A stretch of DNA of 23,102 bases from Cercophora sp. LCS_1. Taxonomy: Eukaryota > Ascomycota > Sordariomycetes > Sordariales > Lasiosphaeriaceae. The stretch's first letter is position 1; the number at the start of each line of letters is the position of its first letter. Positions 1 to 8,660 of the stretch are shown piece after piece. The notes beneath the pieces are model-generated. The model was not told the DNA's origin and did not search any database. It saw only the letters and a list, made by a program, of their open reading frames with translations. A program made the translations under genes and the position numbers. The stretch is from assembly GCA_036250225.1 (NCBI GenBank), contig JAPZLL010000095.1, positions 1 through 23,102 on the forward strand. Direction: 5' to 3'.

Positions 1-96
1 CGCACAAGTCTTCCGCTGCGTATTACAGTGGGTAAACCCACTGTAAGCTGCCTGGCTACGTACTACGAGCCCTGTGGGCAGCACCCTGTTTTAACA
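1..96 (+). mobile_element. LTR-Y, 3' end of a copy (partial)
   Basis: This segment matches 22632-22727 over the same 96 bases with only a few C/T or G/A differences. In the second copy the segment is the end of a 327-bp LTR, and both copies finish in TTTTAACA. Immediately after base 96 the sequence is a TPR-repeat unit already in progress, so the LTR sits inside the TPR gene and the rest of the element lies to the left of the window. A 24-base palindrome lies at 23-46. Confidence 0.75.
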
Positions 97-1044
97 CAAC
101 TTTTAATACTATCAATAATTTGGGCATCCTCTACGCAGATCAAGGCCAGTTAACGGAGGCCGAGTCAATATATTAGCGGGTACTGGAAGGCTATAAAAAG
201 GCGCTCGGACGGGACCACACATTAACTTTCAATATTATCAACAATTTGGGCACCTTCTATGCGGATTAAGGCCGGCTGACAGAGGCCGAATCAATATATT
301 AGTGGGCACTGGAAGGCAAGGAAAAAGCACTCGGACGGGACCACACATCGACTCTCAATACTATTAACAATTTGGGCACCCTCTATACGGATTAAGGCCG
401 GCTAATGGAGGTCGAGTTGATATATTAGCGAGTATTGGAAGGCTATGAGAAGGTACTTAGACGGGACCACATATCAACTTTCAATACCATCAACAATTTG
501 GGCATCCTCTACGGATCAAAGCTGGCTGACGGAGGCCGAATCAATATATCAGCGAGCACTAAAAGGTAAGGAGAAGGCACTCGGACGGGACCACATATCA
601 ACTCTCAATATCGTTAACAACTTGGGCAATCTCTACAAAAATCAAGGCCAGCTGACAAAGGCCAAGTCAATGTATTAGCGGGCGCTAGAAAGCAAGGAGA
701 AGGCACTTGGACGGGACCACACATCAACTCTCAATACTATTAACAACTTGGGCAACCTCTACAAGAATCAAGGCCGGCTGACAGAGGCCGAGTCAATGTA
801 TCAGCGGGCGCTAGAAGGCTACGAGAAGGCGCTTGGACGGGACCACACGTCGACTCTCGATACCATCAACAACTTGGGCAATCTCTACAAGAACCAAGGC
901 CGGCTGACGGAGGCCGAGTCGATGTATCAGCGGGCGCTCTCTGGGTTTTGGGTCGCCTTAGGGCCTTCTCATTGGAAAACTCAACTTGTTATGCGGAATC
1001 TGGATTTGTTGCCGCATGCCAAAGGTGTGTCTAAGAGGCCGTAA
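97..1044 (+). pseudogene. Decayed C-terminal TPR array of an NLR-like gene
   Basis: Seven tandem 126-bp units each encode a 42-residue tetratricopeptide repeat (core NNLGNLYKNQGRLTEAESMY, then QRALEGYEKALGRDH), ending in a degenerate cap and a stop at 1044. Highly similar kinesin-light-chain-type TPR arrays usually form the C-terminus of fungal NB-ARC or NACHT receptors and related nonself-recognition proteins. Units 1-3 and 5 carry stops at 174-176, 267-269, 300-302, 393-395, 426-428 and 676-678, all at positions where intact units have CAG or CAA. Unit 4 also has a 2-nt deletion that shifts the frame. The last two units (748-1044) are fully open. The 5' end is cut by an LTR at base 96, so no nucleotide-binding domain is visible. 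Family level is sure; NLR membership is inference. Confidence 0.85.
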
Positions 1045-1839
1045 CTGCTTATTCTGTCCACTAAATGTTCGTATGCAGATTCGTCGGCTATAATTTAGCC
1101 ACCGCCGCCGAAAGCTAAGGCGAAAATACCGGAGAAATTGCGGGTTAAATTACGCGGGTTCCCTAAGGATGTCGCGACCCGCTTCGGGGACTCGGTGGGG
1201 CCAGCGATAAGGAAGGACACAGGCTATCGGACGCGATATGGGCGGCCAATCAGAGGAGGACCAAAGGACCGGGCCGCATGCATTGGTCCCTCGGTCCTGC
1301 TAAGAACCAGCTGTATATATACACCGGCCACAACCACAGTTAGAAGCCCTCTCCTTCAGCCACGATAATAACACTGCTTTGCACCCCAAGCTCGTGCATT
1401 GAGATATCTCTTGACTATCTACGACCACCCTCCCAATCTAGTCCAGCCTCAGGCACCCTGAGGGCCTAGAACCCTTCAGTCGTTACAACCTTCAAAGTTC
1501 CTTCCATCTTGCAGTTATGGTTCAACTAGCGAAATGGCTACTCTGTCTCCCCGAGATGAGTGCATGGTTATGTATGCAGCTATCGGGTTGTCATCATCTG
1601 GTCTGGCCGATCTCTCTGCAGTGCCGAGCTGAGCAATTACATGTGCTGCCTAAAGGGGCTAGTGCGGCTGCTGCTAATTTTGGAGCTGCAACTACAGCCC
1701 AGGTTTTGGGTTGATTTATACTCAGTATTGAGCAAGCAGAAGCGCACTGTAGAGCCGGAGCTACGGATTAAGTGGCCCGTGCGGAGAATGTTTAAACATC
1801 TAAAATCCTGGATACTCATTTCAGTCTCTACTGTATAAC
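1045..1839 (+). other. LTR-like promoter block and possible truncated gag start
   Basis: No convincing gene. The stretch around 1240-1330 has a CCAATCAG box, repeated GGACC/GGTCC motifs and a TATA box (GTATATATACACC), the same order as in the family X LTRs further right. It is followed by a C-rich leader to CGTTACA at 1481-1487, which resembles an LTR end. An ATG at 1534 opens a short frame (MATLSPRDECMVMYAAIGLS) that closes after 32 codons. A diverged LTR plus 5' leader, truncated by the family X element at 1840, would explain this, but no matching left boundary or target duplication was found. Confidence 0.3.
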
Positions 1840-2339
1840 TGTTACGGCTGGCTCCAGGTGCTCTGAGGTGAGCCTGGTAAAGACAGATCGCAAGAGCGGA
1901 CAGAGTCCAATGCTCTGAAAGGGGTAGATGCAAGGTTATTGAGTGAAGGTTAGTATAACTCTCAAAAGGGGGATATACTGTCAAGCAGAATGCAGGCTCC
2001 AAGGTCCCAGACGATGGGTTTCACTGAGTGGTGCTCAAGAACAATATATTGCTAGCGTGAGGATCCAAGAGTTCTCACACAGTTGTAGGTACAACTATTA
2101 TAACTATATACTTTATAATATTTTGCCAGGACCCGAGTTTGTTGGACCTGAGGCCGGGTCCATTGGGGTTGGGTCCAATCTTATCGGTTCTTTCCGTAGA
2201 CCTAAATATTATAGACACGAGGCTGGGTCCAGGACTATTGGGTCCTCTCTGATTGGTCTACTGGGGCTTTGTGGGTTATTATGCCCCAGGCTCAGTAATG
2301 AACTGGTGATGAACGACACACACACATTCTGAGTGCAGT

Positions 2340-2360
2340 GGTCGGCCTGGAAGGCCGACC
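2340..2360. repeat. U3 hairpin in LTR-Z
   Basis: GGTCGGCCT at 2340-2348 pairs with AGGCCGACC at 2352-2360 around a GGA loop. The hairpin starts about 41 bases into the LTR. A related hairpin (AGTGGTCGGC ... GCCGAC) occurs about 44 bases into the solo LTR at 16274. Confidence 0.7.
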
Positions 2361-2417
2361 TACAAGCTGAGCTTCCTCTGATCGGAGGTAGACATAGGAA
2401 ATGACGACAATAATAAC

Positions 2418-2482
2418 GTAGGAAGACGATGTAGGGAGACAATGTAGGAAGACGATGTAGGAAAACGACATAGGAAAACAAT
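2418..2482 (+). repeat. 13-bp tandem repeat, five units
   Basis: Units start at 2418, 2431, 2444, 2457 and 2470, with consensus GTAGGAAGACGAT. The last two units have drifted. The repeat lies inside LTR-Z, in the likely U3 part, where short tandem repeats often act as transcription enhancers in LTRs; that role is inference. Confidence 0.8.
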
Positions 2483-2743
2483 AACGCACTTTGTCACCCC
2501 TGGAACTTCGTTATGGTGGTGAGTTGTTCTGTTCGATCTGAATCTAAGGCGCTGGTGTAATACTTATGCCCAGGCATTATGTGTTAAGCACGTGACAGCT
2601 TATTGCTCACTACTGTGACTATATATAAAAACGGAAAGGTAACTACAGGCTAGCTCTCCTTAGCCATTACCCCAAGTTAGTAATTGGTATTTTATAGTTA
2701 GCCCGTGCTCTCCCCTTAAGGTTATAATCTGAGTTGTAATATA

Positions 2744-3094
2744 ATTTTCTCTTTTTAAAGGCCTATTGTTGGATATTATCCAGCCCAGCAACGTTGAAGA
2801 ACCCTTACAGGGCCCCCTGGGCCCTGTGTGGAACTGTGTAGATCTCCAGGGGGCCTTGCAGCCCCTGGAGGGCGCCAAGCGCACCAGAGCCGCCACTGCG
2901 TCAGCAGTGTGGGCCCTGTAATCTCGCATGCCACAGCGACAGCCGTGGTGGCCAGTGCTGCTCCGCAGCACAGGCCAACTCACACAGATACATATAGCTG
3001 GCTTTCTTCCACCAGATAGTTGGAAATTCATCACCTTTCAACCTTCTTCTCACACTCGTTCTTGCCATGCCTCGCTCTGTGACCTGATTTCAAG
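2744..3094 (-). mobile_element. LTR-X internal 3' end (truncated)
   Basis: The reverse complement matches 21495-21839, the segment directly upstream of the 3' LTR in the right-hand X element. Reading on the minus strand it ends with a purine-rich tract next to the LTR, as a polypurine tract would. An open frame of 124 codons (minus, 2660-3034) is shared in large part with the other copy. The homology stops sharply at 3094 and the rest of the element is missing. GC-rich inverted motifs such as CAGGGCCCCCTGGGCCCTG occur here. Confidence 0.75.
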
Positions 3095-3395
3095 AAAATA
3101 GGAATAAAAACTAATATTCAATAATAAAAAAGTTATAGCAATTAATTATAATACTACTATTAAGGATATAATAATAGTAAACTATTACCAAAATAACCTT
3201 AAAAACACCATTAAAGGGGCAAAATAATACCCTATTAACAAATATTACCCTAGAATATATAATACCAGTAACTATATATTTATAAACTCATTATTAACAA
3301 ATAATACTATAGAAAAATAGGTATAGGAAAAAATTGTATATATCAGACTATATAGGAAGATAGGGAATTTAGGGACATAATAATTATTGCAGCAG
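3095..3395. other. AT-rich block without genes
   Basis: About 300 bases made almost entirely of A and T, rich in TA dinucleotides, with no open frame of interest. It begins exactly where the LTR-X homology stops. It may be heavily RIP-mutated repeat sequence beyond recognition; nothing more can be supported. Confidence 0.6.
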
Positions 3396-3606
3396 AACCC
3401 CAGGCATGTGCCAACAGCCCCACGTCGGCTCAGACGCATAAAGATCCCTGTGAGAGGCTCCGTGACGAGGCGAACCGGGATGACTGCAGTGAATGCGCCC
3501 GAGGGTCGTGCATGCGGACAGCGAAACCCCCCTACTAAGTGCAATTGCTGAAAATTAAGTATTCTTCCCAGCGGCCCAGCAGGCACTCCCCTCCCTCGCC
3601 TCCAAA
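3396..3606 (+). promoter_or_regulatory. Upstream region of HET gene 1
   Basis: A normal-composition stretch after the AT-rich block, ending in a pyrimidine-rich tract (CACTCCCCTCCCTCGCCTCC) directly before the ATG at 3607, with AAAATGG as start context. CT-rich tracts near the start are common in filamentous fungal promoters. No clear TATA box was seen. Confidence 0.4.
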
Positions 3607-5337
3607 ATGGCTTCCAGCAACAAGGTGTTCCAATACCAGGAACTTCCCCCAGGGCAGTTCAGGCTCCTCCGCGTCTACCCCAAGACGATATCAATGATAT
3701 CATGCGACATGTTCCACGCCCCACTTAACAATGCTCCTCCGTATATCGCCATCTCTTACGCATGGGGCGATCCCAGAGTTACGCCAGCTATCAAGGTCAA
3801 CACTGTCCAGTTCCCTGTCACCACAAGCCTCTATGGTGCGCTCGATGCCCTGCGAAGTTCCCGGGAACCCGTCATGCTGTGGGCAGATGCACTGTGCATA
3901 AACCAGCAAGATCTAGGAGAGAGGTCTTCTCAAGTCAAGGAGATGTCCCGCATATACGCCAATGCGGCATCCGTTGCTGTATGGCTCGGCCCCGAGGCGA
4001 ATGGATCTGCGCTAGCTGTCCGGCTGCTCGAGTCTGTGGCAAATTGGAGCTATGACCAACATGGGCATATGAAGAAAGAGAAACAACTTGCTCATCTGCT
4101 CAATTACCGCAAAGTCGCCGCTTTGATCTCACTGTTTGAGCGGGCCTACTTCGGAAGACTTTGGGTGGTTCAAGAAATACTGAGCGCCGCTACGGTCGAT
4201 GTCTATTGCGGCTCCTCAACGCTCCCTTGGAAGATGTACAAGGATGCCAGCAACGTATTTCGGCAATACGAAGGCCTCATAGCTCGCTCCTTCACAGACA
4301 CCAGCCAGGCTACCCAACGAAGCTTCTCTGTCATACTCGCTTGGTGTGGCCCCGGGAGCTTTCCCGACCCAGAGGGGTTGAAACGCGGCTTCCTATGGAT
4401 ACTACGTACCTGTAGGGAAAAGCTTGCTTCTGATCCCCGAGACAAAGTGTTCGGAATTCTGGGTGTGTGTTCCGGACTGCCAACAGAACTTTCCCCAGAA
4501 TACACTCGGCCTGTTAGAGAGGTATACCTCGATGTTGTCGATTACTTGCTTGCCACAACGAAGCGTTTGGATGTCGTTTGCGAGGCGACCCGAAACCCAG
4601 ATACTGCCACAGACTTACCAAGTTGGGTTCCAGACTGGTCACATCCCCCCCTGACGTCTTCCTTGGGGCTCTCCTACAATTTCGATGCCACTCCCGGTAC
4701 ACAGGTCCAGTATGCCTTCTCAGACGAACGACGCAGGCTCACCATCAGCGCTCTAAGACTTGGCACCATTAAGGACCACAGTGTTCCTGTAAGCACAGTT
4801 TGCCGGCCTGACGACTTCCTCATGGGGTTTACCCATTTGCGCGCTATGTTTGCTAGACGTGGTCTCGCGGGCAGAGGGGCCGCTCACCAAGCGCTCTGCA
4901 ATGCCTTGTGCTTGGGCCAGGTGCCACACAAGTATAAATCCGGCTGGCGGGCATCATGCTATGAAGCTTTCTCGTTGATGCTGCAAGAACACCTACCCGA
5001 TATCCAGGTAGACGAGGAGCTATAAAGTTATCGTCGGAACACGGGTGCACGTATGACCCGCGAGTCACAAAACACGATTTTCCAAGATGTCTGCGGAAAG
5101 CGTATGATGGGGCGTTGTGTGTGTATTATTGAAGAAGATATCATCGGCATGGGAACGGCGCTTATGGTTTCTGGAGATACTATTGTCATTCCCTTGGGCT
5201 GCTATACGCCTGTTGTGCTGCGACGATCCGGAACTTTATGGAGGTTTATAGGCGATCTTTTTGTCGACGGTTACATGTCAGGCGAAGTTCTCACAGAGAG
5301 GGATGGGGAGAAATCTGAAAAATTTGTGCTATGTTGA
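3607..5337 (+). CDS. HET-domain protein 1 (in-frame stop near the C-terminus)
   Basis: A heterokaryon-incompatibility (HET) domain protein. HET proteins act in the fungal cytoplasm to trigger cell death on nonself contact. The three HET blocks are clear: PPYIAISYAWGDP (residues 44-56), LWADALCINQQD with ERSSQVKEMSRIYANAASVA (91-125), and FGRLWVVQEILSA (about 180-193). The frame is open for 472 codons, then TAA at 5023-5025, then the same frame continues for 103 codons to 5337. The continuation holds the usual HET-protein C-terminal block (GDTIVIPLGCYTPVVLRRSG, then YMSGE), so it belongs to the gene. The stop fits CAA to TAA. A 57-nt phase-0 intron at 5008-5064 would also remove it, but GTAGAC donor and GAG acceptor are weak. 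Start chosen at the first ATG before the HET blocks. Confidence 0.88.
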
Positions 5338-5355
5338 TACATCTAATTCACACAT

Positions 5356-6249
5356 TCACTTCCTCACTCTACCACCAAGTGTCCGGCCAACTTGCCTCCC
5401 CATCCTTTGCGTATGTTCCTCTGCCATTCTCTTAGCAGCCAATCTTGCGCTTTGACGTGGAGCCTCTCCGTGACGGGCGATTAGTGCTTTTCTTCGCGCT
5501 CCTTTCTTGACCCTCTTGACCGCCTCGTCCGCCTCGACCGCTGGTGGGCAGCTGTCCTTTGGCAGATCTTCGTAGAGCCATTTCATGCCAGGCAGAGTCC
5601 CCCAATCGTCATTCCAGTATCCCACGTCAATCCACCGCTGCTTTACCTGATGATAGACTGTCGAACTGATATCGGGGGAAGGGACCTGTTTGGTCGATTG
5701 GCTGCTTCCCGCGCCCTTCCTCTCCTGCGCAAGAAGGGTTAGACCCTCGCGTCCGAGCTCATTGAGAAACCGATAAAATGGACGGGAAGCTGCATGTTCT
5801 TTCTCGGTCATGCTTGGTGGGCAATGGAGTTCGTGTTTCCAGCGAGCCCCCACCTCAGTTTTCCACTCTTTGCACCAAATTCCTTGCTCAGCCCATGATG
5901 CCTTGACACTCTCCCTTGCTTTATCATAGTGCCAATCCGGCGCCATCTTATCCAGGTCTTTACCCAATTCTTGCCATTCTCGACACTGCTCTAAGAAGGC
6001 CTCGGCGTTGAATTGCTCGTAAGGGATGGCGCGACGGCATTTTTCCCTTCGCGAATATTCTTGTGCTTTGCGCTCCCTTTCCTCTCGCTCTTGGGGGGGA
6101 AGGGGTGTCGGCTCGCGCGTTGTTGTTCCGGATTGTGAGGGTCCTGGAGATCGATCGTACCGTCGTCGAGCGCTGTCCAAAAGGTGGGGATTTTCAACAA
6201 ATCGTTCGAGCTTTTGGTCTAGTCGACCAACATCGCGGCCTCCGACCAT
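5356..6249 (-). CDS. Hypothetical basic protein with two W-rich repeats
   Basis: A 297-codon single-exon frame that I do not recognise as a named family. It carries two related tryptophan motifs: VKASWAEQGIWCKEWKTE...W (residues 115-137) and VKQRWIDVGYWNDDWGTL...W (202-224). An N-terminal charged region (50-75) is rich in Arg and Glu, and the C-terminus is strongly basic (KRVKKGARRKALIARHG at 245-261, then PRQSARLAAKR), which would suit nuclear or nucleic-acid association. There is no signal peptide or membrane segment. It converges on HET gene 1, ending 18 bases from it, and diverges from the FHA-kinase gene. It is intact, unlike most of its neighbours, so it is probably a real lineage-specific fungal gene. 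Function unknown. Confidence 0.7.
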   Translation of the reverse strand: MVGGRDVGRLDQKLERFVENPHLLDSARRRYDRSPGPSQSGTTTREPTPLPPQEREERERKAQEYSRREKCRRAIPYEQFNAEAFLEQCREWQELGKDLDKMAPDWHYDKARESVKASWAEQGIWCKEWKTEVGARWKHELHCPPSMTEKEHAASRPFYRFLNELGREGLTLLAQERKGAGSSQSTKQVPSPDISSTVYHQVKQRWIDVGYWNDDWGTLPGMKWLYEDLPKDSCPPAVEADEAVKRVKKGARRKALIARHGEAPRQSARLAAKRMAEEHTQRMGRQVGRTLGGRVRK

Positions 6250-6620
6250 AACGGCAATTAGTGACTAGAAACTGGAATTGGCAGTGCAAGTTGGAATTGA
6301 TCGAACTTTTGTTTTCGCGGCTGGTCCCGCCGTGCTGGATGAGTTGTGTTCCTGGCTCATTGAAGCTCGGCCCATGTGACCCCACTTTTAAGCGCCGTGG
6401 CACACCAAACATCGAATCTGGGTTCGGGTCCAGTGCTGTTGGCCCAGGCTGAGGCGCGAAAAGCTTCAGCTGGCGACAAGGGCTTGGCGGCCAGAACCGC
6501 AGCCAGACGCCCTCATGGCTTTATAACTAAGGGAGACAGCCTGCAAGTCAGGTGAAAGCTCAGCTCTGACCATCGTGCCACCAGTCGGATGCTTTGACAG
6601 TCATCCTTACCTACTCGACA
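6250..6620. promoter_or_regulatory. Shared upstream region of two divergent genes
   Basis: About 370 bases separate the start of the minus-strand W-repeat gene (6249) from the ATG of the FHA-kinase gene (6621). It is the only place for both promoters. TTTATAACTAAG near 6520 could serve as a TATA element for the rightward gene. No other defined site was recognised. Confidence 0.45.
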
Positions 6621-8313
6621 ATGTCGTTACTGCCGTCCCGTCAACGCCACCCTTTTGCCGTTTTTACGCTCTATCCGCAATTGCCCTCAGCTCAAATTGT
6701 GGTCGAAGATACAGCAAACGCCCGCTTGGTCTCCTATAACACCCAAATCGAGCAATACGGAATTGACGTGGGTATTAGTGGGGCCTGTTCGCATCAGACA
6801 TTGGAGACATTAGGACGGGCTCCGGACGCCGGCATACATATCCCACTCGGCACTATCTCGAGGACGCAGTGCAGCTTTGAGATTGATGATGAATTGAAGG
6901 CTATTATGCTTTATGACCGATTGTCTCCAAGTACCACTGAAGTCTTTGTGTGGAATTAGGACAAAGTGTATCCGTTCAATGATCGCCGTCCTTGCAGGGT
7001 GCTTGTCGCACTCGCACCACAACTTAACGAACTTATCAGCATAGGACATGGCAACGATCTGGTCAAGTTCCGGTTGATATGGTGGAAGAAAAGCGCTCGG
7101 GGACTCAGGAATCCACGCCTCGTCGTTCCCAACCCCAATCTGGCCCGGACCCGCGACGTTGCTGATACCGAGAATCCATCTCGGCCACGAACCCGGATCC
7201 ACACGGGCATAAATGAGCCGATTCGGTACTTTGAGAATGGCCAAATTGGGGCTGGAAAGTTTGGAGTGGTATATAAGGCTATCAATGTGGATACCGGCAA
7301 GCTTATGGCGGTCAAAGTCATCTCAAGGCCAAAGCAAGCGACCGGTACTGATGGTGATGCCTTCTTCCTTGGTGTCAAGAACGAGGTTGAGACACTAAAA
7401 AGTCTCGTGCACGTCAGTTCCCCAGTCCATTCGCTTATTGATAAATACTAAATGAACCTAGAAATACATTGTTGGATTTATTGGCTGTAACCAAGGGATT
7501 GAGGAATATAAGATCTTTACGGAACTGTGCGAAGCGTTGCTCATATCTGTTGCCACCTTCCCAGGCCCTCTACCGACTGCGATTACTGATGTTCTTCTGG
7601 ACTATATGCTTCAGGCTCTCGCCTACCTCGCCTCCCATTCACTGGTTTATCGAGACGTGAAGCCAGAGAATATCCTCTATCGGCGCATTGAGAGGCCCAG
7701 AGGACAGCACTCATATCACTTCGAACTTGGCGATTTCTGGCTATGTCGCAGTACCGCTCACATCCAACCTGGGGTAGCTGGCACAACCATGTATATGGCC
7801 CCCGAGGTACTACGGCGGGGACGGCCAACACCTGAGTTGGATGTCTATTCTCTGTTCATGACGGTGCTCTGGGTAGAGGACATTGAGGACTTTCGAAAAC
7901 TTGAGCTCACCCTTGAAGATCTTGACGAGATATTTAATCTCGTATTTGCGTCGCTAAAGTACAGCAGCATCGCGCGTCTTAAAGAAATGGCGGAACCCGA
8001 CCCAGACCGCCGGGCATCAGTGGCACAGATGCTGAAAAAGCTTTTTGGTAGCGAAGGCTCAAGCACACCCTGCAGCCTCGCTCAATCCTCAACTCAACTG
8101 GGGACGACTTTCTTACCGATGAGTGCGACGGCCACACGGGGACCACGCTCACGGAGACCACGCTCATGGCAGGGACGGCCCCCACATCCACGGTCAGCAC
8201 CAGGCACGTCCAGGTCGCCTCTGCCAATGGCACGACGTGGGACCTTAAGCAGATGGGATCGTGAGGTGGATTCTACCAATGGGGGGACAATGCGAGGGCC
8301 GAAGGTGACCTAG
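6621..8313 (+). pseudogene. FHA-protein kinase gene, damaged, one intron
   Basis: An N-terminal FHA-like domain is followed by a Ser/Thr kinase domain. FHA signs: IPLGTISRTQCSFEID (residues 75-89) and a later ELISIG turn. Kinase signs: GQIGAGKFGVVYKA (207-220), AVKVI (230-234), VYRDVKPENILY (326-337), LGDFWLC (353-359), AGTTMYMAPEV (370-380), DVYSLF (391-396). A 49-nt intron at 7413-7461 (GTCAGT donor, ACTAAAT branch, CTAG acceptor) joins SLVH to KYIVGF in frame. Damage: TAG at 6957-6959 in the FHA part (fits CAG to TAG), HRD changed to YRD, DFG changed to DFW. The C-terminus after about residue 470 becomes Arg/Ser/Pro-rich and may be out of frame. An ATG at 6594 is in frame but 6621 has the better context (GACAATGTC). 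Such FHA-kinases are known in ascomycete genomes; a link to the flanking HET genes is inference. Confidence 0.75.
7413..7461 (+). other. Spliceosomal intron in the FHA-kinase gene
   Basis: 49 nt, phase 0. Donor GTCAGT at 7413, branch-like ACTAAAT near 7447, acceptor CCTAG ending at 7461. Removal joins the kinase alpha-C region to the next strand (H then KYIVGFIG) in a single frame, whereas reading through meets a stop at 7449-7451. Confidence 0.8.
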
Positions 8314-8660
8314 TTTTCCTGGCTTCGACCTACTATGTGGCGCCAGCCCGACGTAGCGTCGGCCACGATTGGCCAACCCCCAGTACTTTGCCAACGTGGC
8401 TCTCAAGTTCAACCTTGGTGGCGGAGTCGAAGATTTGGGGGGGGGGGGTGCTGTCGCAGTGAAAGTACGGGATCGTTTGATGGCTCGGGTGATGACGGAG
8501 CAGTCACTTGCGGGGGAAGCCCTGACTACGACTAGTCGGTCATGCCGCTCGACAACATGTCAGCACGCTTTACCTCGTCACTCTGCCGCTGCCGGCAACA
8601 TGGGTTACGACGTCATCGACACTGCGCAAGCCTGTCTCGGTCTCGGCGGCTTTTACTAGA
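8314..8660 (+). other. Decayed sequence with an Argonaute-like motif
   Basis: At 8372-8418 one frame reads ANPQYFANVALKFN, close to the (Q)YxANVALKxN motif at the MID/PIWI junction of eukaryotic Argonautes, where it is normally followed by KLGG. Here it is followed by LGGGVEDLGGGG and a run of 12 G at 8437-8448. No other Argonaute block could be found on either side, and the frame has no ATG upstream. This may be a gene fragment or chance. Confidence 0.25.

Larger units (their letters stand above)
2299..2679. mobile_element. LTR-Z, probable solo LTR nested in LTR-X
   Basis: The block interrupts the LTR-X copy and is bracketed by GTAA at 2295-2298 and 2680-2683 (GTAAT if one base of overlap is allowed). 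It starts TGAACTGG and ends CCCCAAGTTA, which are imperfect inverted ends. It contains a TATA box (CTATATATAAAAACGG) near 2620, a 9-bp-stem hairpin at 2340-2360 and a 13-bp tandem repeat. These are solo-LTR properties. Orientation is taken from the TATA box and TG start. A CA terminus is not present; the last base pair reads TA, as RIP would give. Confidence 0.6.
1840..2743 (-). mobile_element. LTR-X copy (519 bp) with nested LTR-Z
   Basis: On the minus strand this matches the LTRs at 20782-21226 and 21840-22358. Its right end on the plus strand is the LTR start (TATATTACAAC on the minus strand) and its left end is the LTR end (CCGTAACA on the minus strand). Removing the nested insertion (2299-2679) and one GTAA duplication leaves 519 bp, exactly the length of the copy at 21840-22358. 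The R-like region holds the hairpin at 2081-2096. Many differences from the other copies are C-to-T or G-to-A changes. Confidence 0.85.

Noticed and set aside
97..950. Regular 126-bp repeats that could be mistaken for a satellite or CRISPR-like array
   Set aside because: The unit encodes a 42-residue TPR, has no spacers, and ends in a normal stop codon.
1637..2332. Frames across 1637-2002 and 1943-2332
   Set aside because: They lie largely in the LTR-X copy; the peptide from the LTR end is repeated in frames at 16635 and 21134, so it is a translated LTR, not a gene.
2492..2679. Alternative LTR start at TGTCACCCCTGG inside LTR-Z
   Set aside because: It resembles the LTR-X start, but the target duplication and the 519-bp length match support 2299-2679 instead.
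4203..4772. Several frames overlapping HET gene 1 on both strands
   Set aside because: Shadows of the coding frame, which alone carries the HET motifs.
8437..8448. Run of 12 G as a quadruplex or regulatory signal
   Set aside because: A single homopolymer in decayed sequence; more likely slippage or an assembly artefact.
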